In this document: positions 1 through 8,170 of the stretch, one piece after another
Layout of the letters: the number at the start of each line of letters is the position of its first letter
Position numbering within the stretch: position 1 is the stretch's first letter
NCBI GenBank assembly: GCA_038254365.1
Contig: JBBSGI010000004.1
Location: 1 to 64,000, forward strand
Direction of reading: 5' to 3'
Length of the DNA stretch: 64,000 bases
DNA from: JAWWPG01 sp038254365
Lineage (GTDB): Bacteria; Actinomycetota; Actinomycetes; Propionibacteriales; Nocardioidaceae
The notes under the pieces: generated by a model
What the model saw: only the letters and a program-made list of their open reading frames with translations
What the model was told of the DNA's origin: nothing
Database searches by the model: none
Position numbers and translations under genes: made by a program

Positions 1-92
1 GCGCGATAACGCTCGATGGTGACCGTCTTCTCTTTACCGGTCTTCTCATCATCGACGACGCGCGTGGAGGTGCGCTTGGTGACGCTGGCCAT
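1..92 (-). CDS. N-terminus of a tyrosine site-specific integrase (partial)
   Basis: The first 30 codons of a leftward gene are visible; the rest lies outside the window. The peptide begins MASVTKRTSTRVVDDEKTGK and continues into a basic ERYRA segment. This is the typical start of the arm-binding domain of actinobacterial phage or ICE integrases, which normally continue with a WxARYRD-type strand. The ATG follows a GATGAGG stretch that may be the ribosome binding site. The family call rests on a short sequence, so it is moderate. If right, a second integrated element starts here, because a separate integrase remnant lies near 13.0-13.4 kb. Confidence 0.5.
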   Translation of the reverse strand, partial: MASVTKRTSTRVVDDEKTGKEKTVTIERYR

Positions 93-414
93 GCCTCATC
101 ATGCGCCGACCCGCCGACAGGTCCAAGGGCACGCAACCGTCCAGGCGTTAGCCCTGGATGGCCGCCGTTGACTGTGAACGGCCCTGCCGTCGACTGGCTC
201 ATCTTGCTTGGCGACGGCCACCCCATGGGTCGACCCGAGGTTGTTGTGCCGCCTCGACCGGTTTCAGTAGGACGAGGGGAAGCGCGGCACGCTCAGCGTG
301 TTTGATGGTCATTGTCGGCATTGGGCAGCTGACCTGCACAAACGCGTTGGCGGGCGTTTGGTTGCGGACGGGGGCCGTTGGGCCTCCTACCAGCATTTGC
401 CACCCACGAGCGCA
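93..414. other. Gene-poor gap of 322 bp
   Basis: No supported gene. Short open frames occur on both strands but their translations are low-complexity Arg/Ala/Pro peptides with no recognisable domain and no good ribosome binding site. It separates the divergent-leading end of the integrase from the 3' end of the toxin gene. Confidence 0.5.
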
Positions 415-756
415 TCACCGGCCCGCCTCCGGATCGCCCTGGTCTTCGCCGAGCGCGGCCTCCCAGTCCTGGCCACCGTGGAAGACGCCGAGGATGTTGA
501 CCACGAGGTCACCTGACGACTCATCCACCTCGTAGGCGACGAGGGTCTTCTTCTTGAAAGTGCTCGTCCGCATGCCCGGTCGGACGTCGTCGCGCGCTCG
601 GCCGGCGAGCGGGAACACCAGGATGCCGTCGAGGTGGTCGAGGATCGCCGACACGAAGCGTCGAGCGATCTCAGCCGACGCCGCCTTGGTGATCCAGTCG
701 TCGAGTTCGTTGAGCTGCTGCTCGGCTTCGGGGCTGTAGTTGATCCGGCCCGTCAT
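415..756 (-). CDS. ParE/RelE-family toxin
   Basis: A 113-residue protein of the ParE/RelE fold, the toxin half of a type II toxin-antitoxin pair; ParE members poison gyrase and RelE members cut mRNA, and the sequence alone does not decide between them. It opens with INYSPEAEQQLNELDDWI, the usual N-terminal strand and helix, followed by the LVFPLAGRARDDVRPGMR turn and the strand KTLVAYEV, ending in ILGVFHGGQDW, the family's closing motif. I chose the ATG at 756 because it overlaps the antitoxin stop as ATGA, giving translational coupling; a GTG 15 bases upstream is less likely. The antitoxin frame upstream seems damaged, so the toxin may be poorly expressed or inactive. Confidence 0.8.
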   Translation of the reverse strand: MTGRINYSPEAEQQLNELDDWITKAASAEIARRFVSAILDHLDGILVFPLAGRARDDVRPGMRTSTFKKKTLVAYEVDESSGDLVVNILGVFHGGQDWEAALGEDQGDPEAGR

Positions 757-997
757 GAACGGGCGGCCCACTTGGCCTCGAACCGGGCCCGCACATCCCC
801 CGCCGGGATTGCCAGAGACGGATCAGCCTTCAGCGCGTCGTAGATAGCCGCAGCCTCTGTGCGCAACCAGGCCTCCGACGCCGCGTCGGAAGCCGCACCC
901 GGCTCGACCGACTCAGGCGGGCGCAGCGCCCGTCCGTGCGCACCGAAGGAGGCAGAGACATCCCGGCCTCATAGAACGCCGATGCGCTCAGCGACAT
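753..997 (-). pseudogene. Antitoxin remnant, apparently frameshifted
   Basis: The frame that ends at the toxin start encodes a typical antitoxin tail, with IYDALKADPSLAIPAGDV then RARFEAKWAARS. Followed upstream, this frame reads FGAHGRALRPPESVEPG and then meets a TGA near 976 with no ATG or GTG before it. A second frame provides a good start at 997 (MSLSASAFYEAG) and ends at a stop near 840. The two pieces join into one plausible antitoxin of about 80 residues if a single base were restored near 960. I infer a one-base deletion. The alternatives are an undetected non-standard start or a sequencing error. Confidence 0.5.
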
Positions 998-1823
998 GCC
1001 GCCAGTGCGCCGACGGGGCTCACAAGTGAAACCTCTCCTGACCCACTGACCTGGTTGTCAACAGACCAACCTGCTTCGCCACAGAGGGTACGCCATTCGG
1101 GACGACGTTCCCTACTCCGTCCGGTCTCGCCAGCGAGGAGCCATGCTCCGCAAGGGGTCCCGCCTTCGGGACTCTTCCGGACATGCAGATGTGGGGGCGA
1201 TGTGTCAGCGCATCCGACAAGATGGACGAGTGGACCGAGAGCAAGCCCGTGCCCGCAGCCCGCAGCGAAGACGTCGAAGATCGCCTAACAGTGGCGAAGG
1301 TGCTTGCGAGGTACGACGACGCCGAGGCCGGAGAACTCCTTGCCGACCTGTTTACTACGAGAAGAACACAGCGGTGACGTACGCCGCTGCGCAAGCGCCC
1401 TTGGCCTGCAGACTCCGTTGGCGACGGCCCTGAGTTAAACCCGGGCTGGCCATCGACGAGACACCGGATGCTCCAGAAAGAAGGAAGGAGCAGTCCGCGG
1501 CGCCCGCCGTCGGAATCTGTCCTGGGCCCCGCCTGCGCGAGACAGTGCGCAGCGCGCTTACCCAGACCGCCACGGACTGGCGGTACTACTTCTCATCAAC
1601 TCTCGTGCCCGCCAGCTAATTTTTCAACTCCCGTGCCCGCCAGTTAGTCCCAGGCCGGAGTGCATTAGATGCAGCAAAGTCCCAGGACCGCGCGTGGTTG
1701 GCGTTTTGCGCGCTGTCCCATTCAGGAAGGTCACGTGGAGCGTGCCGGTGCGGGATTCCTCAGCGGGACACCCCGGGAGTACACACCCCAGCGAAGTGAA
1801 TAGCTGGTCGGATCGTGGGTATT
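998..1823. other. Gene-poor gap of about 830 bp
   Basis: No gene I can support with confidence. One short plus-strand frame (ATG 1222 to 1377, 51 codons) has a coding-like composition, with the peptide VEDRLTVAKVLARYDDAEAG, but no recognised family and no clear ribosome binding site; it may be the stump of a lost gene. The rest shows stops in all frames and some repeated wording near 1600-1645 (gtgcccgccag occurs twice), which fits decayed mobile DNA. Confidence 0.4.
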
Positions 1824-2486
1824 TCACTTGAGTGGATCTCCGGGTCGGACCAGACCGGTCTCGTAGGCAAGGACGACGGCCTGCACACGATCGCGCAGGT
1901 TGAGCTTGGTGAAGATCCGCCCGATGTGGGTCTTCACCGTGCCAGGGCTCAGAAAGAGCTCGGCGGCGATCTCGGCGTTGGAGAGCCCTTGGGCGAGGAG
2001 TCGGAGCACCTCGCGTTCTCGTTCGGTCAGGTGCTGGAGCCGCCGGTGGTGGTCGGTGGGCTTCGGTGCGGAGGTGAAGCGTTCGACCAGTCGCCGGGTG
2101 ATGCTGGGGGCAAGCAGGGAGTCACCGGCGTGGGCGGCCCGGACCGCCGCCACCAAATGCTCGGGTGAGACGGTCTTGAGCAGGAATCCGGTGGCACCGG
2201 CGCGGAACGCGTCGTAGACGTGCTCGTCTAGGTCGAAGGTGGTCAGCATCAGCACGCGGCATCCAGCATGCGCAGCGGTGAGGCGCCTCGACGTTTCGAT
2301 ACCGTCCATCTCGGGCATCCGGACGTCGACGAGGGCCACATCGACCTCGGCCGAAGCGGCAAGGCGTACCGCCTCGGCACCATCGCCGGCCTCCGCGACG
2401 ACGTCGATGTCCGGCTGGGTGGCGAGAATGGCTCGGAAGCCGCCACGGACTAGAGCCTGGTCGTCGGCGATAAGCACCCGGATCAC
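1824..2486 (-). CDS. LuxR/NarL-type response regulator, cassette 1
   Basis: A 220-residue two-component response regulator. The N-terminal receiver domain has the acidic pair in IADDQ, the phosphoacceptor Asp in VALVDVRMPEMDG, the switch Thr in MLTTFD and the conserved Lys in FLLKTV. The C-terminal LuxR helix-turn-helix starts at LTEREREVLRLLAQGLSNAE and includes GTVKTHIGRIFTKL. It acts as a DNA-binding regulator activated by phosphotransfer, almost certainly from the kinase gene just upstream, whose stop overlaps this start as ATGA. The likely target is the divergent membrane-protein gene at 3905. It is paralogous to the regulators at 4870 and 7532. Confidence 0.93.
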   Translation of the reverse strand: MIRVLIADDQALVRGGFRAILATQPDIDVVAEAGDGAEAVRLAASAEVDVALVDVRMPEMDGIETSRRLTAAHAGCRVLMLTTFDLDEHVYDAFRAGATGFLLKTVSPEHLVAAVRAAHAGDSLLAPSITRRLVERFTSAPKPTDHHRRLQHLTEREREVLRLLAQGLSNAEIAAELFLSPGTVKTHIGRIFTKLNLRDRVQAVVLAYETGLVRPGDPLK

Positions 2487-3712
2487 GGCAATGCCTCCGT
2501 CCAGGACCGAGCCCCCAGGGGTCGGTCCGTACCGGTCACCGTGTCGTCGCCGGCGGGCAGCGTGGCGTGCACGACAAAACCGCCGTCGGGTAGTGGCTGG
2601 GCGCTCAGGGTTCCGCCGTACAGCTGCACCCGCTCCCGCATGCCGACGAGGCCGTGACCACCCTCACTCCTCTCGGGGCGTGTACGGGGCGCGCCGTTGC
2701 GGACCTCGATGTCCAGCCGGCCGTTCAGCCGGCGTACGTCGACAACCGTGCGTGCCGCGGCATGCTTAAGCGCGTTGGTGAGCGCTTCCTGGAGAATGCG
2801 GTAGGCGGCCAGGTCGACTCCGAGGGGCAGGGTGCCGAGCCCGTGAGTGGTGACCTCGACGGGTAGTCCCGCCGATCGGACCTGCTCCACCAGGGCGGGT
2901 AGTTGGTGGAGGCCGGGCGTAGGGGTCCGGTTTCCGGGCGTGTCGTCGGCGCGCAGGACTGCGAGCAGTCGCTGCAGCTCGGCCACGGAGGTGCGGGCGG
3001 TGTCCTCGATGGCCAGCATTGCCGTCCGTGCCGAGGCCGGGTCGTGCTCCAGCAGGAGTCGGGCTGCACCTGCCTGCACCCCCATCACGCTGACGCTGTG
3101 GGCGATGACGTCGTGTAGCTCGCGAGCGATCCGGGCGCGTTCGTCCGCCAACGCTGCGGAGTTCGCTGCCTCACGCTCGGCGATGATCGTGCGGGCGGTG
3201 CCCAGCGCGCGCTCTGCTCGTTCCGAACGCACACGTACGACGTCGCCGGCCACCCAGGTCCCGAGCGCGACGAAGATCGAGAAGAGCACCTCGCCGGGAA
3301 CCCGTTCCTCGGGGATCGCGGCGTAGATGACCAGCTCAGCACCCAGCACGGCCAGCAGGCCGACGCCTCGCAGGCGCGGTGCGTAGGCAGCGCAGGTGTA
3401 GTTCGCGATGGACATCGGCAGCAGCCCGGCCACGAAGGGCACGTACGGCGTCACCACCACCACCTGGACGGCGATCGCCGCACAGATCACGCCGACGGCG
3501 AGAAGCGGCCAGCTGCGCCGCCACCACAACGGCAGCACGAAGGCGACCGCCAGCACCGCCCGCGCCAGCTGGTGGTCGTGCGAGGTGACGCCAACACCGC
3601 CGTCGTTCCAGCCCGCCCAGACCTGCGACTGACCGACCACGAGCAGAGCCCCGCACAGGAGACCGTCGACCGTGCCCGCCGAGAAGACGCGCGATCGCGG
3701 CATTCCGTCCAT
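2483..3712 (-). CDS. Membrane sensor histidine kinase, cassette 1
   Basis: A 409-residue DesK/NarX-class kinase. The N-terminal half has about five or six hydrophobic membrane helices and little extracytoplasmic sequence, so it probably senses a membrane-embedded or membrane-active signal. The HisKA_3 dimerisation helix holds the phosphoacceptor His in ARELHDVIAHSVSVMGVQAG at about residue 200. The HATPase domain follows, with LQEALTNALKHA (N box) and GHGLVGMRERVQLYGG (G box). I used the ATG at 3712; an upstream extension to 3802 is open but has no signs of a start. It is translationally coupled to its response regulator and divergent from the membrane gene at 3905. Confidence 0.9.
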   Translation of the reverse strand: MDGMPRSRVFSAGTVDGLLCGALLVVGQSQVWAGWNDGGVGVTSHDHQLARAVLAVAFVLPLWWRRSWPLLAVGVICAAIAVQVVVVTPYVPFVAGLLPMSIANYTCAAYAPRLRGVGLLAVLGAELVIYAAIPEERVPGEVLFSIFVALGTWVAGDVVRVRSERAERALGTARTIIAEREAANSAALADERARIARELHDVIAHSVSVMGVQAGAARLLLEHDPASARTAMLAIEDTARTSVAELQRLLAVLRADDTPGNRTPTPGLHQLPALVEQVRSAGLPVEVTTHGLGTLPLGVDLAAYRILQEALTNALKHAAARTVVDVRRLNGRLDIEVRNGAPRTRPERSEGGHGLVGMRERVQLYGGTLSAQPLPDGGFVVHATLPAGDDTVTGTDRPLGARSWTEALP

Positions 3713-3845
3713 GCAGTGACGATAGGACTCTGGGACCCGCCAGGCATCTGCCTCGCGACAGACGGGGAGTACGCCGTGAGGGTGACCGCGCCGAACAACC
3801 ATCCTCCTCGGATCGAAACCTCGTGGCCTTCGGACAGACGACGCC

Positions 3846-3873
3846 GACCTCTCAGTTCTTCGACAGTGAGGTC
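3846..3873. promoter_or_regulatory. Inverted repeat upstream of the cassette 1 membrane gene
   Basis: The hexamers gacctc (3846-3851) and gaggtc (3868-3873) form an inverted repeat with a 16 bp spacer, 31 bp before the ATG at 3905 and within the divergent region between kinase and membrane gene. It is a possible site for the cassette 1 regulator. Function is inferred from position only. Confidence 0.3.
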
Positions 3874-3904
3874 GTCATCGATTCGTCATTCCAGGAGGTC
3901 CTCC

Positions 3905-4603
3905 ATGCACAGTCCCGAGATCCGTTCCCCCCAGGAGCGCTACCTGCCGCTCGCCGGCGCGGCCTATGCGGCCCTGATGGTCGCGGGCGCCGCCGCTTTC
4001 CCAGCAGCGCCCGGGGGTGACGTGACCCCGGCCAGCCACCCGGCCTGGCTGGCAGCCCACACCAACGCCGTCATCACGCAGAGCTACGTGAGAGGGCTGG
4101 CCGCGCTAGCCTTCATCGCGTTGGCCGTTGCCGTTGCCGCAGCCATCCGTCGGGCCCTACCGGGCTCGTCGCTGTCCGCGGCCGCGCTGACCGGTGGCTC
4201 CCTGAGCGCGGCGCTCGTCCTCGCCGGGCAGGGCGTCGCCATGGCCTCGGCCCTGTTCGTCCACGGTGGCGGAGGTGCCGACGCGACGCGGTCCCTCGGA
4301 GCGCTGCAGGGTGGCTTCCTCGACATGTCCTCGCTGCCGGCGGTGCTGCTCTTCGGGGCAGCGGGCCTGGCCGCCCTGCGCACCGGCATCCTGCCCAGAT
4401 GGCTGGGAGTGCTAAGTCTGCTCGGCGTCCCGTTCGCGCTGGTCGACGCGGGCAGCTACGACGGCGGACCGCTGGAGGCAGTCGGGATCCTCGGCCTGGT
4501 GTACTTCCTCGCCTGGGGCCTGCTGACCGGCGTGCAGTTGTACCTGTCCGAGCGCAGCGCTCAGTCAGCCACGCGACAAGCGGAGGGGCTCAAGACCCCC
4601 TGA
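3905..4603 (+). CDS. DUF4386-like integral membrane protein, cassette 1
   Basis: A 232-residue polytopic membrane protein with about six hydrophobic segments, such as AALAFIALAVAVAAAI and AVLLFGAAGLAALRTG. The length, the loop after the first helix and the GILPRWLGVLSLLG segment resemble DUF4386-type proteins of unknown function. The start is fixed by a very strong ribosome binding site (aggaggtcctcc) directly before ATG 3905. It is divergent from a kinase-regulator pair, and the same arrangement recurs at 6951 and 9473, so it is probably the output gene of that system. No catalytic motif is visible. Confidence 0.8.
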   Translation: MHSPEIRSPQERYLPLAGAAYAALMVAGAAAFPAAPGGDVTPASHPAWLAAHTNAVITQSYVRGLAALAFIALAVAVAAAIRRALPGSSLSAAALTGGSLSAALVLAGQGVAMASALFVHGGGGADATRSLGALQGGFLDMSSLPAVLLFGAAGLAALRTGILPRWLGVLSLLGVPFALVDAGSYDGGPLEAVGILGLVYFLAWGLLTGVQLYLSERSAQSATRQAEGLKTP

Positions 4604-4622
4604 TAGACGGCGGTGCCGATGA

Positions 4623-4671
4623 GGCCGGCAAGGATGTACGGCATACGCGCGTACGTCGTTGCCGGCCTTTT
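4623..4671 (+). terminator. Rho-independent terminator after the cassette 1 membrane gene
   Basis: The 9 bp arms ggccggcaa (4623-4631) and ttgccggcc (4659-4667) enclose an inner gtacg/cgtac helix, and a TTTT run follows at 4668. It sits 20 bp after the stop at 4603 in the right orientation. Confidence 0.7.
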
Positions 4672-4869
4672 CATCGGTCTACCGCCACCTCAAGGTCGAC
4701 CGGACCAACCTGCCGATCTCAGGCCAAGCCGCACGTTGGCGCGGGTCGTCAGTTGGTTCAGCAGCGTCTGTACCAGGCTTCCGCGCACACAGGCGATGCC
4801 CGCAAAGGGATCGGGACGTGCGGAACTGGCAGGGGAAACAAGTGATGTGCGACCCGCGGTTGCCGGGGA

Positions 4870-5547
4870 TCATGGCGGCGGTGCTGGAGGACCGACCGGC
4901 GACCGCGCTAGGCCGTGCTCGTAGGCACGTACGACGGCCTGTGCTCGGTCTCGGGCGCCGATTTTTGCAAACACTCGCCCGATGTGGGTCTTTACCGTCG
5001 CGCTGCTGACGACGAGTGACTCTGCGATCTCGGCGTTCGACAGGCCACGGGCGATCAGCACCAGCACTTCTCGCTCGCGTGCTGTGAGCTGGTCCAGAGC
5101 AGTGTGGGGCCCTGAGACGCGTGGGCGGGTGGCGACGAACTGGCTGATCAGCCGACGGGTCACCGATGGCGCAAGCAACGCTTCGCCGCGGTGCACGGTG
5201 CGGATTGCGTCCGCGAGCACATTGGCCTTGACGTCCTTGAGCAGGAACCCGCTGGCTCCGGCCTCCAGGGCCGCGTAGACAAGCTCGTCGAGGTCGAAGG
5301 TGGTCAGGATCAGCACCCGCGGCACCTCACCGGCCGCTGTGATCAGGCGCGTCGCGGAGACGCCGTCGAGCACCGGCATCCGAATGTCCATGAGTACGAC
5401 GTCGGGCTCGGTTGTGCGACACAGGGTGAGGGCTTCGGCACCGTGACCGGCCTCGCCGACCACCTCGATGTCGGGCTCTCGGTCCAGGATCAGCCGGAAG
5501 CCACTGCGGACTAACTCCTGGTCATCGACGACCAGCACCCGAATCAT
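4870..5547 (-). CDS. LuxR/NarL-type response regulator, cassette 2
   Basis: A 225-residue response regulator. The receiver domain shows VVDDQ, the phosphoacceptor in DVVLMDIRMPVLDG, the switch Thr in LILTTFDLDE and FLLKDVK. The LuxR domain begins LTAREREVLVLIARGLSNAE with recognition helix SATVKTHIGRVFAK. The tail is Pro-rich (SPVGPPAPPP). It overlaps the kinase stop as ATGA. The cognate kinase gene is interrupted by a stop codon, so this regulator may now be orphaned or driven by one of the two sister kinases on either side. Confidence 0.92.
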   Translation of the reverse strand: MIRVLVVDDQELVRSGFRLILDREPDIEVVGEAGHGAEALTLCRTTEPDVVLMDIRMPVLDGVSATRLITAAGEVPRVLILTTFDLDELVYAALEAGASGFLLKDVKANVLADAIRTVHRGEALLAPSVTRRLISQFVATRPRVSGPHTALDQLTAREREVLVLIARGLSNAEIAESLVVSSATVKTHIGRVFAKIGARDRAQAVVRAYEHGLARSPVGPPAPPP

Positions 5548-6812
5548 CGCGTTGGCCGGCGGTGGGTCTTGCTCGCGACCGCCGCGTGGTCGTCGGTTCG
5601 CAGCGGCAGGTCGCCCGCACCCAGCGGAAGTACAGCGCGCACCCGGAAACCCGCACCGGTAGGACCGGTCTCGACCAATCGGCCACCGGCCAACGCCACC
5701 CGCTCCCGCATCCCGATCAGGCCGCGTCCGGAGCCGCGCTGCTGGACCGGGGACGGTCCGGTGCCGTCGTCCTCGACGGATAGGTCGAGCACCTCCCCGG
5801 CCACCTGGAGATCGACCATTGCAGTGGCGCCGGGAGAGTGGCGCATGGTGTTGGTCAACGCCTCCTGCACCATCCGATAGGCGGCGAGATTGGCGGCCGA
5901 GGAGAGGGCGGGGGGTGGGTCGGGCAGGTCCAGCCGCACGTCGAGACCGGACTGCCGGAACCGGTCAACCAAGTCGGTCAGGTTCGGGAGCCCGGGCGAG
6001 GGGTCGACGTGCGCGCTGTCCTCGCTCAGCAGGTGCAGCAGCCGTCGAAGGTCGGACAGTGCCGACCGTCCGGTCGTCTCGATCACGTCGAGGGACTCGG
6101 CGGTCACCTCCGGCTGGTCGGTGAGAGATCGAGATCCCGCTTGCGCTTAGATCACGATCACCGACACCGCGTGCGCGACGATGTCGTGCAGCTCACGGGC
6201 GATCGCCGCTCGCTCCGCAGCGGTGGCCTCGGCCACCCGCTCGTCGTGTCGGCGGGCAAGCTCGGTGGCGTCCTGCTCCAGCGACACGATCCGGATCTGT
6301 CGGTTGCGGACCGCGCCCCCGAACAGGATCGCGATCATGATGAACCCTGCCGACCAGATCCAGTCGGCGAGTCCTTGAATCGAAGGGTCGGTCGCGTTGT
6401 GGGCGACCCCTGCGGCGAGTGCGGCTGCGGCGACCAGCCACGGCCGACTGCTGTAGGCCATGCCGCTGAAGACGGTGACCAGGGTGGACAGGAATACCAC
6501 CGTGGACTCCGACCCCTCGAAGGCGAGGGAGGAGGCGGTGAGGACTGCGAAGATCGTGAGGCTGGCCGTCATCGGACGGCTCCGGCGCCAGGCGAGCGGG
6601 AGGGTCAACAGCGCGACGACCAGCACGAGAACGGGCAGCGGGCCGGTCCACACCGGCCGTCCCTGATATTGCGCGCCGGAGAAGAGTTCGATCTCGCCGA
6701 AGGCGCAGAAGCCCAGCGCCAGAAGAGGATCGCGCTGCCGCAGAAGCCAGGTGAGCACTGCTCGGGTCGGGGACACCGGCTCAGCGTAGGTCTCCCGCCC
6801 GCTCCCCGGCAT
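5544..6812 (-). pseudogene. Sensor histidine kinase of cassette 2, split by an in-frame TAA
   Basis: Read through, this would be a 422-residue kinase built like its neighbours: membrane helices, a HisKA_3 helix with the phosphoacceptor in ARELHDIVAHAVSVIVI, and an HATPase domain with VQEALTNTMRHS and GRGLIGMRERVALAGG. A TAA at 6149-6147 falls immediately after the phosphoacceptor helix, and the same frame then continues AQAGSRSLTDQPEVTAESL as expected for the family. No base is missing; a single CAA to TAA change explains it, since sister kinases have Gln or a similar residue at this place. The piece after the stop could start at GTG 6107 and make a separate ATPase half. I treat it as a nonsense pseudogene. 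Confidence 0.8.
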
Positions 6813-6950
6813 CAGACCCAGGGCTGGTCCGGCGCGTCTTGTCAGCCCGGGGCATGACGGGAGGTTCAGACCCGGCGGCGACGCGGCGTACGGCGCCGTG
6901 AACCTAGCGTCGGACCCGTCGTCAGTGCCCCTCTCTCTCCAGGAGCAATC

Positions 6951-7481
6951 ATGAACACCGCACCCCGTATCGCCGCTGTCGTGGCCGGTCTGGCCTACGT
7001 CGCCCTCGGCGTCGTCTCCCTGACCGGAAGTGTCCCCGACCAGAACTGGGGCGTCCGTGGCGCCATCGTCAACGCGTTCGGCCTGATTGGGTTCGCCGCC
7101 ACCGTGATCGCCGCGGAGCGGCTGCGCACGCCACTCTCACTCGGTCGGGTCGGTCTCGTCGGTCTCCGCGCCGCACAGGTCGGTCTGACTGCGATGACAA
7201 TCGAGTCCGTCGCGAGCGAGGTGCACGGCGGCAACACGCTCGGTCCGGTGTTCTTCCTCGGCCTCGTCCTCACACTGCTCGGCTTCCTGGTCGCCGGCAT
7301 CGACGGGCTGCGCCACCCGGGTGCGCGGTGGGTGGCCTTGCTCCCGTTTCTCGGCCTGCTGGTCGGCATCGGTGCAGGGGAGCATGGAGGCTTCACGGTG
7401 CTGGGCGCGGTCTGGCTGGTGCTCGCGTTCGCCGCGGTCGGTCAGCCCTCCGCCGACCGCCGCGTGGCCACGCAGGCATGA
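6951..7481 (+). CDS. Small integral membrane protein, cassette 2
   Basis: A 176-residue protein with about five membrane segments, such as IAAVVAGLAYVALGVVSL and WVALLPFLGLLVGIGAGEHG. I do not recognise a named family. It starts at an ATG preceded by a good caggagcaatc ribosome binding site. It is divergent from the interrupted kinase gene and convergent with the regulator of cassette 3, with 50 bp between the stops. By position it corresponds to the membrane genes at 3905 and 9473, though it is shorter than both. Confidence 0.75.
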   Translation: MNTAPRIAAVVAGLAYVALGVVSLTGSVPDQNWGVRGAIVNAFGLIGFAATVIAAERLRTPLSLGRVGLVGLRAAQVGLTAMTIESVASEVHGGNTLGPVFFLGLVLTLLGFLVAGIDGLRHPGARWVALLPFLGLLVGIGAGEHGGFTVLGAVWLVLAFAAVGQPSADRRVATQA

Positions 7482-7531
7482 GACGACCCCCGTTCGGTCG
7501 AGGTCGGATCCGTGCAGACAGCGGCGCGGGG

Positions 7532-8170
7532 TCAGGCAACGAGGCCGTTGCGATGGGCGTATACGGCGGCCTGTACGCGGTCGCGCAGATCGAGCTTCGC
7601 CAGCACGTTGCCCACGTGGGTCTTGGTGGTCGGCATGCTGATCACCAGGTCCTGGCAGATCTCGGCGTTGCTTAGTCCCCGGCCGAGCAGGACCAGCACC
7701 TCCCGCTCCCGCTCGCTGAGCCGCTCCAGCCGTACGTCGACTCGGCGGCTACCGCCGTCGACGTAGGCCGCGACGACGCGACGCAGCACCGTCGGGGAGA
7801 GGGGGAGATCACCGGCAACCACCGCCCGGACGGCGGTGACGAGGTCCTCGGGGTCGACGTCCTTGAGAAGGTAGCCGCTCGCCCCCACTCGTAGCGCGTC
7901 CACCACGTAGTCGTCGACGTCGAACGTGGTCAGTACCAGCACTCGGCTGATGCCGGCGTGCACTAGCTGCTCGGTCGCTGCGATGCCGTCGAGGTTCGGC
8001 ATCCGGATGTCCATCAGGATAACGTCGGGTCGCAGTTCTTGGGCAAGCCTCACCGCTTCGACGCCGTCGTTGGCCTCACCACAGACCTCGAGATCCGGTT
8101 GCTGCTCAAGCATCAGCCGGAAGCCCCCGCGCACCAGCGCCTGGTCGTCGGCGACCAGCACGCGGATCAC
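7532..8170 (-). CDS. LuxR/NarL-type response regulator, cassette 3
   Basis: A 212-residue response regulator. The receiver has VADDQ, phosphoacceptor Asp in DVILMDIRMPNLDG, VLTTFDVDDY and YLLKDVD. The LuxR domain starts LSEREREVLVLLGRGLSNAE, with MPTTKTHVGNVLAKL as the recognition region. It overlaps the upstream kinase stop as ATGA and ends convergently against the cassette 2 membrane gene. It is close in design to the regulators at 1824 and 4870. Confidence 0.93.
   Translation of the reverse strand: MIRVLVADDQALVRGGFRLMLEQQPDLEVCGEANDGVEAVRLAQELRPDVILMDIRMPNLDGIAATEQLVHAGISRVLVLTTFDVDDYVVDALRVGASGYLLKDVDPEDLVTAVRAVVAGDLPLSPTVLRRVVAAYVDGGSRRVDVRLERLSEREREVLVLLGRGLSNAEICQDLVISMPTTKTHVGNVLAKLDLRDRVQAAVYAHRNGLVA

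Noticed and set aside
1222..1377. A 51-codon gene
   Set aside because: The composition is coding-like but no family, no ribosome site and no continuation are seen; it could be a fragment of a lost gene.
3713..3802. Longer start for the cassette 1 kinase at 3802
   Set aside because: The 30 added residues do not look like a membrane sensor start, and would occupy the divergent promoter region; ATG 3712 is a better fit.
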